Part shown: positions 51,403-64,000 of the stretch, in pieces
Layout of the letters: every line of letters starts with the position of its first letter
Numbering within the stretch: position 1 is the stretch's first letter
Assembly: GCF_042242105.1 (NCBI RefSeq)
Contig: NC_092025.1
Span: 15,519,656-15,583,655, forward strand
DNA from: Pempheris klunzingeri
Lineage: Eukaryota > Chordata > Actinopteri > Acropomatiformes > Pempheridae
DNA: 64,000 nucleotides
Reading direction: 5' to 3'
Notes under the pieces: model-generated
What the model was told of the DNA's origin: nothing
Database searches by the model: none
Seen by the model: only the letters and a program-made list of their open reading frames with translations
Made by a program: the position numbers and the translations under genes

Positions 51403-51405
<3 letters not shown>

Positions 51406-51879
51406 TACCTGTCTTTGTTTTCAACAATGTGACACCATGTTTATACTGCTCTGTAAACAGTGTTCTATTTCCACAATGTACATGTGATAAACAGCCACAC
51501 CATCCACATATATCATCCATGATATTTATTCAATAGCCAAATATCTTTTTCACATCATCTTTATCCATCAGCTTTAATATTTCATTTTATATCCAGAGGT
51601 GACTGCGTTTATACACTCTATTCATTCAGCTGCTGTTTGAGTTAAGAAGATAGAAAAAAACATAGTAAATCATTACATTAATGTAATGTACCTGCAAGTT
51701 CAGATTTTTCCAATGTAGACGTTATATGTATTGTCACTGTTGAAGGGTCATGACATTGCCTTTTGGTGGTGGCGATAAGGGTCTGTGATAATGACTTAAA
51801 ACATTAAAGTCAAAATGAAATGATTTTTGCACAGCTCTTTCCAAAGTGATGCCATTTGGTCACAACGCCAATGGTAACA

Positions 51880-52150
51880 TGCTTTTATTTTGCAGCTATA
51901 ATGTTTGCCATGTCCTATGTGTTAGCATGCTAACATTTGCTAATTAGCACAAAGTTCAGCTGAGTCCAATGGGAATCTCATTAGTTTTGCAGGTGTTTAG
52001 TACTCGACTGATTTAAAGTGTGACTTGCTGAAGTTGACAGATGAAAATTGACCAGAGTTGTTTTAATTCACGCTGAAGGCGACATGAATGTGTGAACCAA
52101 AGTTCACGGCAATATATCCAACAGTTGTGCAGATATTTCAGTCTTGACAT
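51880..52150 (+). mobile_element. Dispersed teleost repeat (GCTAACATTTGCTAATTAGC type)
   Basis: GTTAGCATGCTAACATTTGC, GGGAATCTCATTAGTTTTGC, then GACATGAATGTGTGAACC and GGCAATATATCCAACAGTTG in the expected order for a widespread fish interspersed repeat. Confidence 0.65.
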
Positions 52151-52774
52151 TCCTGGAGCAACACAGCTGGCCTGGTTATGTGTGGCTAAAAAAATCTTTT
52201 AGGACATATATTTGCTACCGTATGGTGACAAAAATAGTACCGTCACAAGGTTTTTTTTAAAAAAAATTCTCCTGACTGACCAGGTAAAGCCAGATGTGGC
52301 CACCTACTTGCCTCAATAGCACATGGATCTGTCAAGTAAATCTATACAGAGAATAAAGGAAGCTTAACACCCTGAGCTGAGGACTGTTTGGCTTTCAGCT
52401 CCCAGAGTACCGCCAAGGCCCCAGACACACACATTAAGTAGGGGTCCTCTTAGGTTCATGGTGAGTTTTGTGTGGTGTTAAGACTTCTTACGGTTTCATC
52501 TCTACTTCTGAGCGGTCATTGATTCTGTCTGTGTTTGTTCAGTAAGTGACAGCTGGAGTTCTTCACAGCTCGTTCTCGTGAAACCTGGAGAACCACCAAA
52601 CTTAGCGCTGACAGAAAGTGTTTTAGCTGAGAAAGAAACGGTGCAGCTCAGCATTGGTGTCACTTGACATTCTTCACCTTCGATGTTCTCCATGTTTAGC
52701 ATCTATCCTGTCTATCTTCTTCCCTTACTCACTTTATTCCCGAGGGTTTGATGAGAAGCTACAGCCAGGTCCAT

Positions 52775-52935
52775 GAGACAGTTAGCTTAATTTAGCCCAG
52801 ACTGGAAGCAAGGATGAACAGCTAGTCTAGGCACCTCTCCAAAGTTGAAAAAAGCCACCAGCCAGTACCTGTAAATGTAATTTATTAAACAGTTATATCT
52901 CATTTGTTAAATTGTACAAAAACTAATGTGTGTGA
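52775..52935 (+). mobile_element. Second copy of the repeat seen at 32608-32885
   Basis: AGTTAGCTTAATTTAGCCCA, GACTGGAAGCAAGGATGAAC and CAGTTATATCTCATTTGTTA follow the internal and 3' order of the same family. Confidence 0.6.
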
Positions 52936-55380
52936 TAAAAGTATCAACCATTTTAGGTGAAAAAAAAAAAGTTCTGTCTTCGTTTGCATGAAATCTAACA
53001 ATAGTTTGTATATAGAATCTTTAAAGGGAAAAAAGAACAATAACAAATAAAGAATATATGTGCTCTCCCACTTCCAGTAAAAACTCCCGTACAAGTGATC
53101 AAAGCCATGATCTAAAACCAGATCAAGGGTCTCATTTACAGTCAGTCGACCCTCAGAGTGATGTGTGAGCAAGATAGAGAGCCCTTATTTATAGACCAAA
53201 GCTACCAGAACTGATCAGTGTAGTGTTGAGTCATGTTGTGGTTGGACACAGTGTTGTGTTTGTTCCCATAACTCAAGTGTGAGGTTATTTGGTTGTAATC
53301 CTTTTTTTTTTAACGGCTAAAATAGCTGTGTAAAGAGAAGTTATAACCTGGGTCTGTTGCTGGATGTGAAAACTTGGATTCTTAGTCTCAACACAAACAG
53401 CACTTTGAGTTTGTGACAGCAAAGTTTTCCTTTCTGCTCTGTTTGACAGCAGTGTGTAATTTTTTCCCACAGTGGATCCTGCGCACGGTCAGGATTTTTC
53501 TCACTCGTGGTCATGAGCCTGACAGCAGCAGCTATAACAAGGGAAGGATTATCATGTGTAAGCTGTTTCATGTCCATGAACCAATGTGTCCTTAAGCCTT
53601 AGAGTCAAAGGGCTTTAATACACCCCTTGTCATGGGGGGCGAGTTGTGGGAAACAGCAAAGTTAATACACAAAGACATCGTTTTTATTGCCACAATTGCA
53701 CTAAAATTCTCAGCAAGGAAATGACAACTCTGCATCTGCCTCTGCCTGCTCTATTCTATGAAGCTGTATGTTTTAGAATAGCCTGATGGAAACAATCGCT
53801 TGTGTTTCCCAAAAACTGGATATTCCAGCAGGGTGGGCTGAGAAGGGTCACTTCCTTTCTTTCCACTCAATGGACTTACCTCCCTGCTGTTCATACCGCT
53901 GCTCGAGAGCCTGTGGAGCAGATCTGGTGATACTTGGTATTCGCACCAGAACTGGAATTGTTTTTACCATCAATGCAAAAAGGTGAAATTGTACTACAGT
54001 CCACAGTCAGAGTTACTCTCTTGGCCTGTTTGAATTCAAGTTGAGTTGGCTATTTTTTTACATGCTAAATGTAAAATCACACTAATGAAATGCACATGTG
54101 CAATATTTTTACACATATTTTCGTTGGATCACTGCAATGCACTAATGCGGCATCAATACAAATTAAACATCACTGACAAAACAGAGATTGAGTGTATGTT
54201 GGCTCCATAACCTGTTTAGTCTGAGCAAACAAGAGAGGTGAGCTTCTGGGCATTTGGTAGCCATTTTACTGCACCAGTCAAATTTCAAAGGTGATGCTCT
54301 GTGTTTGAGTCTGTATATCCTTTCCTATCCGTTTCAATACTTTGCTCTGTTGTAATATTTCATTCAGTATGTTTTCCTTCAGTCATTCTCAAGTCAAAAC
54401 TTGTATTAACTACCAAAACTCTGCTAAAGACCTGCTTGCATCTCTTTTTCACTGTTCTTCCCTCGCTCTGTTCAACTTTATTGCCTCAGTTCAGGGAGGA
54501 CACTTGTGTCGAGTGACTCTCAGATGCCTCCGCCCGAGCAGTGAGCACCCAAGGACAGACAAACATTATGTAATGTCTCTGTGCAAACAGCAGTCCACTG
54601 TAGAGGAGCAGTCACCCAGGCCACACGTACACAGACATGCACACACACTAACGGATGCATATACTGCAGACACCCATGCGTACGTTCTGTAGAAAGGATG
54701 AAATAGGAGGAAAGACGCCTTCAAAATGTTCGTGCTATATTTAGTGTCAATGAAACTGTAGTGCTGTGTTTGATAGTCAGATGAGTTCCTCAGCAGAATT
54801 CCTGTTTATCTGCAACTCCACTTTGTGACTTGAATTTGATTACTGGAGGAAAAGTATTATTTATATGTTGCAACTAGAGATACCGAGCAGGTTGTTGACA
54901 TTTGAGAAGAAGGACTGCTGTGTTTAGGTGTCGCACATCGTATACTACACCTTCAGATGCACAGTTCAGCTCAGTTTTTAGGTTTCACATCACCTTTGGA
55001 GTGTGTTCGTGTGTGACACCGACAGATCTGTCTGTTCTCACTGTCTTTCTGGTTTTTTGGCAGGAGAAGCTGGGTCGGCCTCAGTTCAGGCAGCAACACA
55101 AGCTCACCATCTATAAACTCTCTGTGATCATAAGATACACTTGGCACATCTCTCCCTCTCTCCGTAGGACACGCACACACATTCAGGACATTGTGTATCT
55201 GTGCATGTATATCCCGCACATTATGTGTAGCCAGCCTGTGCATGTGTGTATGTGCGCTTGAATGTGTGTATACATGTGTTTGCACGTAAGTAAGCGTACA
55301 CATGAGTATATGCATGCAATTGTGGATCTATTATCTGCATGTCTGTGCCTTTTTACACAATATATTTGTATTCGAGAGAT

Positions 55381-55383
<3 letters not shown>

Positions 55384-55420
<37 letters not shown>
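55384..55420. repeat. (TG)n microsatellite
   Basis: A TG run within a wider TG-rich area (55240-55590) that yields spurious Val/Cys-rich frames. Confidence 0.95.
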
Positions 55421-56687
55421 TGTGTGTTCGTTTGCCTAGAGGGCATACCTCCAGCCCTGTATACTGTGTACAAAGGCCTGAGGCACAGCCCAGAGGGTCT
55501 CTGTTTTGATCTACAGGGATCAAACTGCATCTGCCTGTCAACAGGGGTGTGTGTATATGTGTGTGCGCTTGTATTTGTGTGTCTGTAACCGTGTTTGTAG
55601 ATGCCTATATCTTTGTGGGTGAATGATCACACAGGATATATGTGATTGCCCTTGTCAACTCTATAAAGCTAGTTAACACCTCGTAACACGATGAAACAGA
55701 GACACGCCCAGACAACTGTTTGACAGGGAAGTGAGGGCAGATACTCGTGTAGAAAAGGAAGGCGAGAGGATGTAAAACATTTAAGGCATGCCTCCATCAG
55801 TTGGTTTCACAATGTAAAAATGTGGTTTAAGAAAATAAGGGATCATAAATAGAAACTGCCACTGTGAAGAAAAAGTGTAGAAATGATGGAATCTCCTATT
55901 AATATCTATGTGTTCAAATCCATCTCTTCAGTCTTGTAAAAGTCCAGTAAACCACAAGAACATTACCAATGAAATTCAATTGAAGGCTTTATCTGAAGCG
56001 TTACCTCACATTAAATGCTCAGAACTAAGAATAAACTATTTCATGAAATCAAACCACTGAGCAAAATCTTTTTCATAAGACCCTCTCCAAAGCCGAGTCA
56101 GTAGCAATGTGACCTGAGCTGGGTTTTTTTATGTTTGCTGAAACTTTTAGCACAAATTTAAAAGCTTACATAACACTAAATGAAAATGTTGTTCTCATGG
56201 ACCTTCAATGGTTGATGTTCTCAACTTGTTGCGGAAATGTAGATGTAGATGTTCACTGGGCATGAGCTACACCGTTAGGTGTTGTTACAGCCGCTATTGA
56301 CTTGAAACTTTCAACCAATAGAATATTGTATTTTTTAATACTGAAACAAACATGAAAAAAAGACAGTAAACAAGATGCAAAGAGATACAGCTCCATATAG
56401 GACTCACAACAAAAAAGCATGCATGTTAAGTACATTAACCTAACATACCTAAAATGGAAACTTGTTCCATGGAAACAGGTCACATTTACAGGGACACACA
56501 CACACGTGTGCACATAAATACACACAAACACACACACACACACACACACACACAGTGTGTTGTCATGTCAAACTGTAAAGCTGTGTGTATGTGTGCATTG
56601 AGGCAGTATAGCTGATTGTATTTCCTCTGCAGCAGCTGATACTGTAGCTGCTGTGACCAGCTACACCTGTCACTGTACGTCATGCTT

Positions 56688-56731
56688 CACACACACACAC
56701 ACACACACACACATGCACACACACACACGCG

Positions 56732-56820
<89 letters not shown>
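56688..56820. repeat. Compound (CA)n microsatellite, about 130 bases
   Basis: CA runs interrupted by ATGCAC and GCGCACGC, the longest dinucleotide array in the window. A shorter CA tract lies at 56525-56553. Confidence 0.97.
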
Positions 56821-56823
<3 letters not shown>

Positions 56824-57505
56824 AACTTTAATGCAAACAGCCAAGCCGAGTCTTCATGAATAACTTGGCTGACTGATTAAGCACAAAAAGCTATTGTCCC
56901 ACGAGTTTAGCTAAATGGATTAAAGTTGCACTGTGATGAGAATTACATTTCCTGAGCTCATTTAATTTGTTGACAAAGAGCCTTTTGAGGCAACGTTTCT
57001 TCAAAATTACCAGTTACATGGGCATTTTTTTAAAATATTCTTTTCTTTAAATTAAGGCTGTCTTTGAAATTAGACTTTCTGATGACGGCTCTGCTTGGTC
57101 AACAGAAAGTAGCTGCAGATTTTTAGCCCAGCTGACGATTTGACAATTCACTATTTCCTTTATGGATTGTCAGTGAGTGCCAGTGCAGTGCAGTCGTTGG
57201 CACTGTTTCAAGGAGGGATTAGATTAGCATCTAGCCTAATACACTGTGTCAGCCACAAGAAGGACTTTTGTAAGTGGCATAAAAAACACTTGGAGTTACT
57301 CGTAGCATGTAACCGAAGAACGAGTGTGATTTCATTGACAACAAAGCCTAAGGATCATGCTTGTTTGGCCAAATAACCCAAAATTTCCCCAGGTTGTTTG
57401 CTAGAGAGCAAGTCATGAATAATGATTAATCAAATTTTAACCAGTGTTAAGCAAATCTTTCTCTTTCCCTTATCTCCCTATTTTTGATGGCCTGACTCTT
57501 GTTAT

Positions 57506-57536
<31 letters not shown>

Positions 57537-60130
57537 CATAAAAGCTCATGAATAAATATTTACAGGGATGAGATGACATTCATGTGACTCTGGTGGAGGT
57601 AGGAAATCTGTAACTCTGTAACTTTCGTTCAACCAGCAAATTTCAGATTTGTCTGTGTCCCAGGATAGACACACAGATATAACATAAAATGACAAATATT
57701 TTTTTTTGAGTGTAGATTTGTGTTTCAGTGCCGCTTAAACTCTGTGATTCGTTGTCCATATGTATCAAAAGACATGATACAAAACACACATTAAAACACC
57801 TTTCAAACATTTGTTCTTTCTGAACAACCAGAGAAGCTGAAATAAAAATAAAACCAATAAAACTAAAACTGTTCTTAAACCAAGTCTCATACACATTATG
57901 GTAAATCACAAATAGCATGTTTCAAGCTTTATAATGCACAAATATCTACTAATCACATCACAACTTACATTGACAGAAACACAGACAGACACTTACACAC
58001 ACATGTGCCGATTATATTTACAGTACATTATTATTGACCGTCAACACCTTGTTCAGGTGTAATTGTAACGTAAAATAAATACTTATGTACACACACCTAT
58101 TTATAAAAGCAGGGCCGGGGAGATTATTGTCAAAATCCACTTTGTTCACTTGGAGGAATATGTAATCTGATTTTAGTCTTTACAGATATGCTGTGTGTGG
58201 GCCATTTTATCACCATCACTTCTAAAACTAATCCAAACACACTTTCTCTTCCCAAAGAAGTAATGTGAGTAATGTGAAAAATATGCTCTTTACACATAAT
58301 TATGTGCAGTCTGATTGCTACGTTTTTACAGTGAGTGTAACAGACACTGTTATGGAAACAGAGTCCACCGCATGAAAATGATCTCCCCAGCTTTGTCAGA
58401 CATTCTTACTGAAACAGAGCTAAAGCAGACAGGATAAAAGGAGAAGAGTGGGTAGGTGCTGATATTTGGGGAGAGAGAGGGAAAGCAGTTCCAGCAAATA
58501 CGTGATGAAAGACAGCAAACAGGGGGAGAGAAAGATCAGCTATGACAGTCACAAGTTTGGGTCTCAGATGTTTATCTGGTGGACTAATATACACCAGTAA
58601 ATGATTTTGGACTAGCTGTGAGGTTTATCGGGAAGGAATGAAAAACAGACAATCTGAGGAGGTTATTATAAGTGAGCCTCAAATGAGACCTTCTCGCATA
58701 AGACTTTTAGCCACAGGGCAAACACAATTTGTTTTTTAAGTATCCGCTTTAACGAGGTTTTGTCTGGATTTGCGGCTTGTGCTTTTGTTGCTGGGAGACA
58801 AGGTTATATGCACCACAGATATGGAAATTCCTGCTTGCGCTCTCTGTCCTGTGGGTTTATGTAGCAAATGAAAACTGAGCTTGTTCTGATGTGTATCATA
58901 TCTTACAGTGTGCTTGGGTTTCAGAGTCCCATGTGGCGGCTTGGCCACAAGTATCCTTCAGCAAGATTATATCTAAATGTTCATTAAAATTCACCCTTAA
59001 GGCCCTGATTTTTTTTTTTCCTCCATGAGCTTTTAACTGTGAGTGATGTGAGCCTGCAGTAAGAACAAACAATTTTGCCAATGTGAAGACAATTTCTGGT
59101 TATTTCACTTGAGAAATTTCTGTATCTGTGTTTTTTTTTTTCTCTGTTCTTCTCTCTGCTGGGCGCATCGTTTGAATCGGAATCTGACGACAGGCAGTGG
59201 GTTGCATTGTTGTTGTCACTGTCAATCAAATCTGATCAACCTACACCCACACAGTCCTTTGATTGTTGCTTATTCAGTCATTAATATTGTATATTGTGCA
59301 GATTTCAGGGGCTTTCAGAAAATACAGAGTAACATGCTCTCATGTGAATCTTAGTCATCCAAACAGATCATTCAGGGCGTAAAACTGTTTTAATCCCCAC
59401 TGATCCAATTGTAAAATACTCTTTCTGACCAATACACTGCTACATATCCACGCCTGCACTGGTACCTGCAGTCAGTAGCTGCTGTTCAGTTCCTTCTGAA
59501 TCATTTATTACTATTCACGGTGCATGGTTTGCCTGACAGAGTGCACGAATCTGACCCAGCAACCTTCATTTTCCTATCGGCTGCTTTCAGTAAAGGGGCA
59601 TATTGGAATGAATGAGCATGATATTTTATTATCGAGCAGTCATCAAAACCCCTTCACGTATTTACTGTGATACGTAACAGCAGACTTGTCTTTGAATAAT
59701 ATATTCCTGTTTGCCCTGTGCTTCAGTAGCAAGTAATTGACATGCAGTCAGTTAGAACAACACCTTTCTATTATCCATTTGGTGCAAACAGGGGGTGGGG
59801 AAAATAACTGAAACACCTTCTAATAATGGCCCTCTTGTAAGTACCAGTTTGGTGAAGCTTGTAATGTTTGGTTTCACTTTGCATAAATTAAGCCTTCACT
59901 TGAAGCTGACACATACTGCTGGACATGGTTTACTTGAGTTGTTGCTTTTGGAAAAAATAGCAGCAGCAAAGACGAAAAGGGATCACAAGTAAAACCTCAG
60001 TGCAATTGACTGAAAAACAACTAGCGGAATATATACTAGCAACACTAAAAGCTACAGTCTAAAAAAAAGACCAAAAAGTTGAGTCAAACAAACATTTTGA
60101 GCTTCATCAAACTGATGTTTGCACACAAAG

Positions 60131-60460
60131 TGATGTCCATCCATCCATTCATTGTCTATACGGCTTATCTGTAAGTGTCGCGGGCGGGCTGGAGCCAATC
60201 CCAGCTGATATTGGGCAAGAGGCAGGTTACACCCTGAACTGGTCGCCAGTCAATCACAGGGTCAACACATAGAGACAGACAACCATTCACACTCACACCT
60301 ATGGGCAATTTTGATTCACCAATTAATTTAACATGTGGGAGGAAGACGGAGTACCCGGAGAAAACTCACGCAAGCACAGGAAGGTTCAAGGCTCAAACCA
60401 CAGACCTGCCGTCAGTGGGTTTGAGCCTGAAACCTTCTGCACCACCATGCTGCCCGCAAT
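60131..60460 (-). mobile_element. SINE-like element with tRNA-like head, 3' of the adrenergic receptor gene
   Basis: On plus it runs from CCATCCATCCATTCATTG through GGGCTGGAGCCAATCCCAGC, GTCGCCAGTCAATCACAGGG and GAGTACCCGGAGAAAACTC to CACCACCATGCTGCCCG. Read on the minus strand it begins GGGCAGCATGGTGG and carries a GTTTGAGCC B-box-like word, as in the very common fish element of this kind. It ends 22 bases short of the receptor stop codon at 60482, so it probably forms part of that gene's 3' UTR. Confidence 0.75.
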
Positions 60461-60481
60461 AAAGTCTAACATCCTAATTGG

Positions 60482-62605
60482 TCAAGCAGTAGAAGCCAGA
60501 TTTTCCTTACAGCTTCCATTAGCAGAACCGTTAGTCTGCCAGTTTGTCAGGGAACCGGGAGCTACTTCTAAAACCTCACAGCAAGAATTCGGAGGAGCCA
60601 GATTTTGTGAGCTGTCTTGAATAGAGCTCTCCAAACTGCCTTTCCATCCTGACCTCTGCTGAATGTCAAGGCCCCTACCACCATTCAGGTCTGAGTTCCC
60701 CTTCATCCTACCTCGGGGCTTGGCGCAACAATCTCTCTCCGTGCACCATCCTCTCCTCCCTCCCCAACCCCCCCTTTTGCCCCTCAAACAGAGTATCTCC
60801 TGAAAGGCGTGCCTGAAGTCAGGGCTGCGGCAGTAGATGAGCGGGTTGAAGGCTGAGTTAGAGTATCCCAGCCAGTTGAGGAGTCTGAAGAGCAGCTTAA
60901 TGTCACCCAAATCGAGGAAGGTTATGAGGATGTTGAGGATGAAGAAGGGTAGCCAACACAACGTGAAGGTTCCCATGATGATCCCAAGAGTTTTCACAGC
61001 CTTGTGCTCCTTAAGACAGAATTTAAGACGCTTTGTGGCAGAATATTTTCCCTCCCCTTTTTCTGTCCTTGCTTTGTTCTCTCCTGACTTTTCTTCCTTG
61101 CCAGCATGCACACCTCCCGTTTTCTGCATGTTTAGTCTATCTTCTCCTCCTTGTTCTCCCACATCAGCTCCTGCCCTGAGTTTATTCATTGCAGGACTAT
61201 CCTCGAGATATGTCAGCTGTGTAGTGTAATGCAAGTTATGGAAGTGCCTCTCCCTCCCTCTGATCTTCTCCAGCTGTTTCTGAGCCTCCTGGAAGACCCG
61301 GGTGTACAGGAAAATCATCACCACTAGCGGCAGGTAGAAGGACACAATAGAGGAAGACACTGCGTATGCTACACTGGTGTTGAAATCACAGCAGTACTCA
61401 TCAGCCAAGCACTGTAGAGCTTCGTTATCACTTGACACCCACAACTTCAGATGGATGGGCAGGAAGGAGATGAGGGAGGCCACTGCCCAAACCCCGAGGA
61501 CCACTGCAAAGGCCCGACCCCTGGTCAGCAGCAGGAGACATAAGAGTGCAAACAGGTGAAGAATATTACAAACAGGTGATAGGTGAAAACAGGAGAGATA
61601 GTGTTCTGGGTTGATGAGTATAATAAATGTGCTTTAAATGCAACATGATAGGCACAATTTTTTTGGACTATTCGGGTACATGGGAGCAACAGCATGGCAC
61701 CTACAGAGGTCTGTCAAGTTCACTTCATTCAAGCTCCACACCCTGTGATGTCTTTAATTTTCAAACTTCCAGTCTTATGCCGCAACCCATGCTGACTCAA
61801 GTGACATCACTTAAGGCGATTCATCAGATTTTGCCTTTTTTTGCAGCATATAAAACGTCTTTAATTTTTAGTGCTCTCCAAGACGTGTAAACACAATTTG
61901 ATGTGTAAAATCAGTGCAGCTCCCCTTCAAGTTGTACGTTTAATAGAGATGGGTGTCTACTAAAACTTGGTCTTTCCAAAATGCCTTGGTTATACCTGGT
62001 GAGTAGCGTTGGGTAGCGGAGTGGCGAGGTGATGGCGAGGTAGCGGTCCAGAGCAATCACACACAGGGTTTCGATACTAGCCGTCACACACAGCACATCA
62101 GCTGCTGTCCAGAATTCACACATGAAGTTTCCAAACTGCCAGGCCCCCAACAAGATGTAGCTGGAGCCAAAGGGGACCACAACCAAACCCATGATGAGGT
62201 CAGCAACAGCCAGCGAGGCAATGAAGAGGTTGGTGACTGTCTGAAGCCGCTGGAACTTCAGGATAGCTGTAATCACCAGCACGTTACCTGAACAGAAGAA
62301 AAGATGCATCAAGGGTCATGTAACTAAAAGAGACATATCAATGTCATCAAAATCAGTTGTAAAAATAATATTTTAGCTCTGATCCGGCACCTAATTAATC
62401 CAAAAAACATCAACTATTCAAAATAGAAAATGTTCTGTAACTTACCAAAAACTATAGCCAGAACCAGAATAGCCATGGCAACACCCAGCAGCACGAGCTC
62501 TGCTTCACTGTACTCCAAAGATCTCGCGGACCCATCATGGAGCTGCGAAGTGTTGCTGTGCTCTGACTGGTTTGCTAGCGCAGAGGCAGCACCCACATGT
62601 GCCAT
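60482..62605 (-). CDS. adrb2: Beta-adrenergic receptor, closest to ADRB2, with two introns
   Basis: Three exons on the minus strand: 62605-62446, 62287-61996, 61520-60482. The total is 1491 bases, encoding 496 residues. Introns are 158 and 475 bases with GT/AG borders. It is a seven-helix class A receptor with N55 and D83 (helices 1, 2), the amine-binding D117, DRY at 134-136, catechol serines S207, S208 and S211, N347 and N366, NPLIY at 376-380 and a palmitoylation-type C395. [19 protein letters not shown] and [11 protein letters not shown] are closer to ADRB2 than ADRB1 or ADRB3. N-terminal sequons are at N12 and N18. It binds catecholamines and couples to Gs in the family. The third intracellular loop and the Gly/Arg-rich tail are long, and the tail does not end in the mammalian DSLL PDZ ligand. 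The paralogue (a or b) is undetermined. Confidence 0.92.
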
Positions 62606-64000
62606 GATCTACAGTCAGAGAACACAGAACAGCACAGCTTTGTTCATAATGGATTAAGACGGCTCTAGAGAGCACAAGTGTAAGGTCCCAGAGCTAATCA
62701 GGATGGGCTACAGCTTTTAGATGTGATCAGACAGGATACGTTTCTAATAGTAAGAGGTGTCTTACTGCTGTACATACAGAATTGCATCTAAATTTGAGGA
62801 GTATTTTCAGGTTTAACAAAGCTTTTCAGAGAGTCATAGGTCAGCTGGTGAAGTTTTCCCCTGCCTTCGTTCTTATAGAGAACATATTTTCACAGAGAAA
62901 GTTCCACGGTATGCGCGCCTTCCTCCCTGTGTGTTGAAATATATGTGATATCAGCATGCTGCAATGTGGCTTAAAAGCATGTTTCTCATATCCATCCATG
63001 TAATTATCAGCTTTTACCTCAGTTTTCCATGACTCCCCCAATGAGTTGGTATATTGATACATAGTTCGTACAGAGTTTATCATTTGGCTCTGACCTAATC
63101 ACTCCCTGCAGTCATACGCTGGGGAGGACGGATGCCTGGGAAGTGTTAGGTGTTGTAAAATGTTTTATGAGCTACAGCAATGTATGCAGTGATATTTAGC
63201 TGCAGCACTGGCAGGCAGTGCATAAACTGTCTGATTGCACATATGCAATTGGACATATGTTCCAAGAATTGCTTTATAAAATGAGCTTTTGATATCACAA
63301 GCATGTTTTTGTAAATTACTACTACATTTTATTTCATAGTCATGTCACACTGCATGTATAGACTCTTTTCCAGCAAATGCCCCAACTGACAGCAGACACC
63401 AGATGATCCTTGTTTACTATTCTGACCCTTCCAACAGTCAAGGGATGGTTCTGTAAATACTTCAAAGTAAGCAAAGGTTTAGGATAAGTTACTTAAGTTT
63501 TAAGGTTTAAGTGTTTTAATACTTCTGACTACATCCAGAGGTTGTTTGGTTAGCTGGATCTTCTGTGTGCATGTCCACTTGGATTAATATGTATGTTGGC
63601 GATATCCCAACCCAGTCCAAACACTCACAACCAGCCAGCTGTAAAGAGGTGCATTGATTCACAAGTGTTTACTCAGTTCTCACGTGGTCAATGCAAAGGT
63701 TTGAATATGGGGATGCATTTCCAAATGCCAGGGTGGACCATTACAAGATTATTTTTTTATGACAATCATTTCATAAGTGGAAAAACCTGCTGCCACATGT
63801 AAGCAAAGCCTTAGAGTGCCATTACATCACTGTAAAAATACAGCAAGGATTCATTGATTAATTAATCAGTGTTAGTGCGCTGTCACTCACAATGTCTGCG
63901 GCCCACAGCAGCAAGTTTTTATGAAAATTGATCATCACCCTTAAGTGTCCTCAACTCAACAGACTTAAATTTAGAGAACATGGAGGTGCCAGAGTGTGGG
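62606..64000. other. Upstream flank of the adrenergic receptor gene
   Basis: AT-rich DNA upstream of the receptor ATG. It should hold the promoter, but no convincing TATA box or exon was recognised. No other gene seen. Confidence 0.5.

Larger units (their letters stand above)
44301..60130. other. Gene-poor region between ubtd2 and the adrenergic receptor
   Basis: About 16 kb with no open frame that combines splice signals and a recognisable protein. It is rich in microsatellites (main ones listed separately) and holds at least three dispersed-repeat fragments. A non-coding RNA or enhancers could be present but cannot be shown from sequence alone. Confidence 0.6.

Noticed and set aside
54902-55261. 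Plus-strand frame of 119 codons with a good-looking acceptor (TTTTTTGGCAG) before GAGAAGCTGGG
   Set aside because: No homologous protein was recognised and no partner exons were found within several kilobases. It could be a non-coding exon but is unsupported.
60837-61229. Plus-strand frame of 130 codons
   Set aside because: It is antisense to the adrenergic receptor helices and third loop.

Overview
The window is nuclear DNA from a ray-finned fish, most likely a percomorph teleost. Four things point that way: multi-exon vertebrate genes with compact introns, very many long (CA/TG)n microsatellites, dispersed repeat families typical of teleosts, and protein sequences that are fish-like versions of vertebrate genes. 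I see no bacterial, phage, plasmid or viral coding content, no CRISPR array and no tRNA or rRNA gene. I reconstructed splice sites by hand. Five genes are complete at the coding level and every one closes in frame; a sixth is represented by its first exon only.

Layout from left to right: (1) the first coding exon of ebf1 on the minus strand (494-624), with its CpG-rich promoter side facing right; (2) rnf145 on the minus strand, 11 coding exons (7507-16214) plus a non-coding first exon near 19.57-19.75 kb, encoding a polytopic ER RING ubiquitin ligase of 749 residues; (3) ublcp1 on the plus strand, divergent from rnf145, 10 coding exons (22206-25498), encoding a 318-residue nuclear proteasome phosphatase; (4) an interleukin-12 p40-type gene (il12b) on the minus strand, tail to tail with ublcp1, 7 coding exons (27673-30150) plus a non-coding first exon near 30.84-30.93 kb, 309 residues; (5) ubtd2 on the minus strand, 3 coding exons (34368-44036), 272 residues; (6) a gene-poor stretch of about 16 kb (44.3-60.4 kb); (7) a beta-adrenergic receptor gene closest to adrb2 on the minus strand, 3 coding exons (60482-62605), 496 residues.

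The order ebf1-rnf145-ublcp1-il12b matches human 5q33 in gene order and orientation. In the fish it is joined to ubtd2 (human 5q35) and adrb2 (human 5q32), so a block of loci scattered along one human chromosome arm is compact here. These genes do not form a pathway. Their proximity is inherited synteny, although ebf1 and il12b are both immune genes.

The most interesting points are: (TG)n tracts sitting directly at four ublcp1 splice acceptors in place of ordinary polypyrimidine tracts; two introns inside an adrb2-like receptor whose mammalian counterpart is intronless; a YLYF-to-YLYV change in the Insig-contact motif of RNF145; a degenerate WSXWS motif and an extra Ig-domain intron in the p40 gene; and a pair of long direct repeats flanking the rnf145 promoter. 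I found no previously undescribed multi-gene system.
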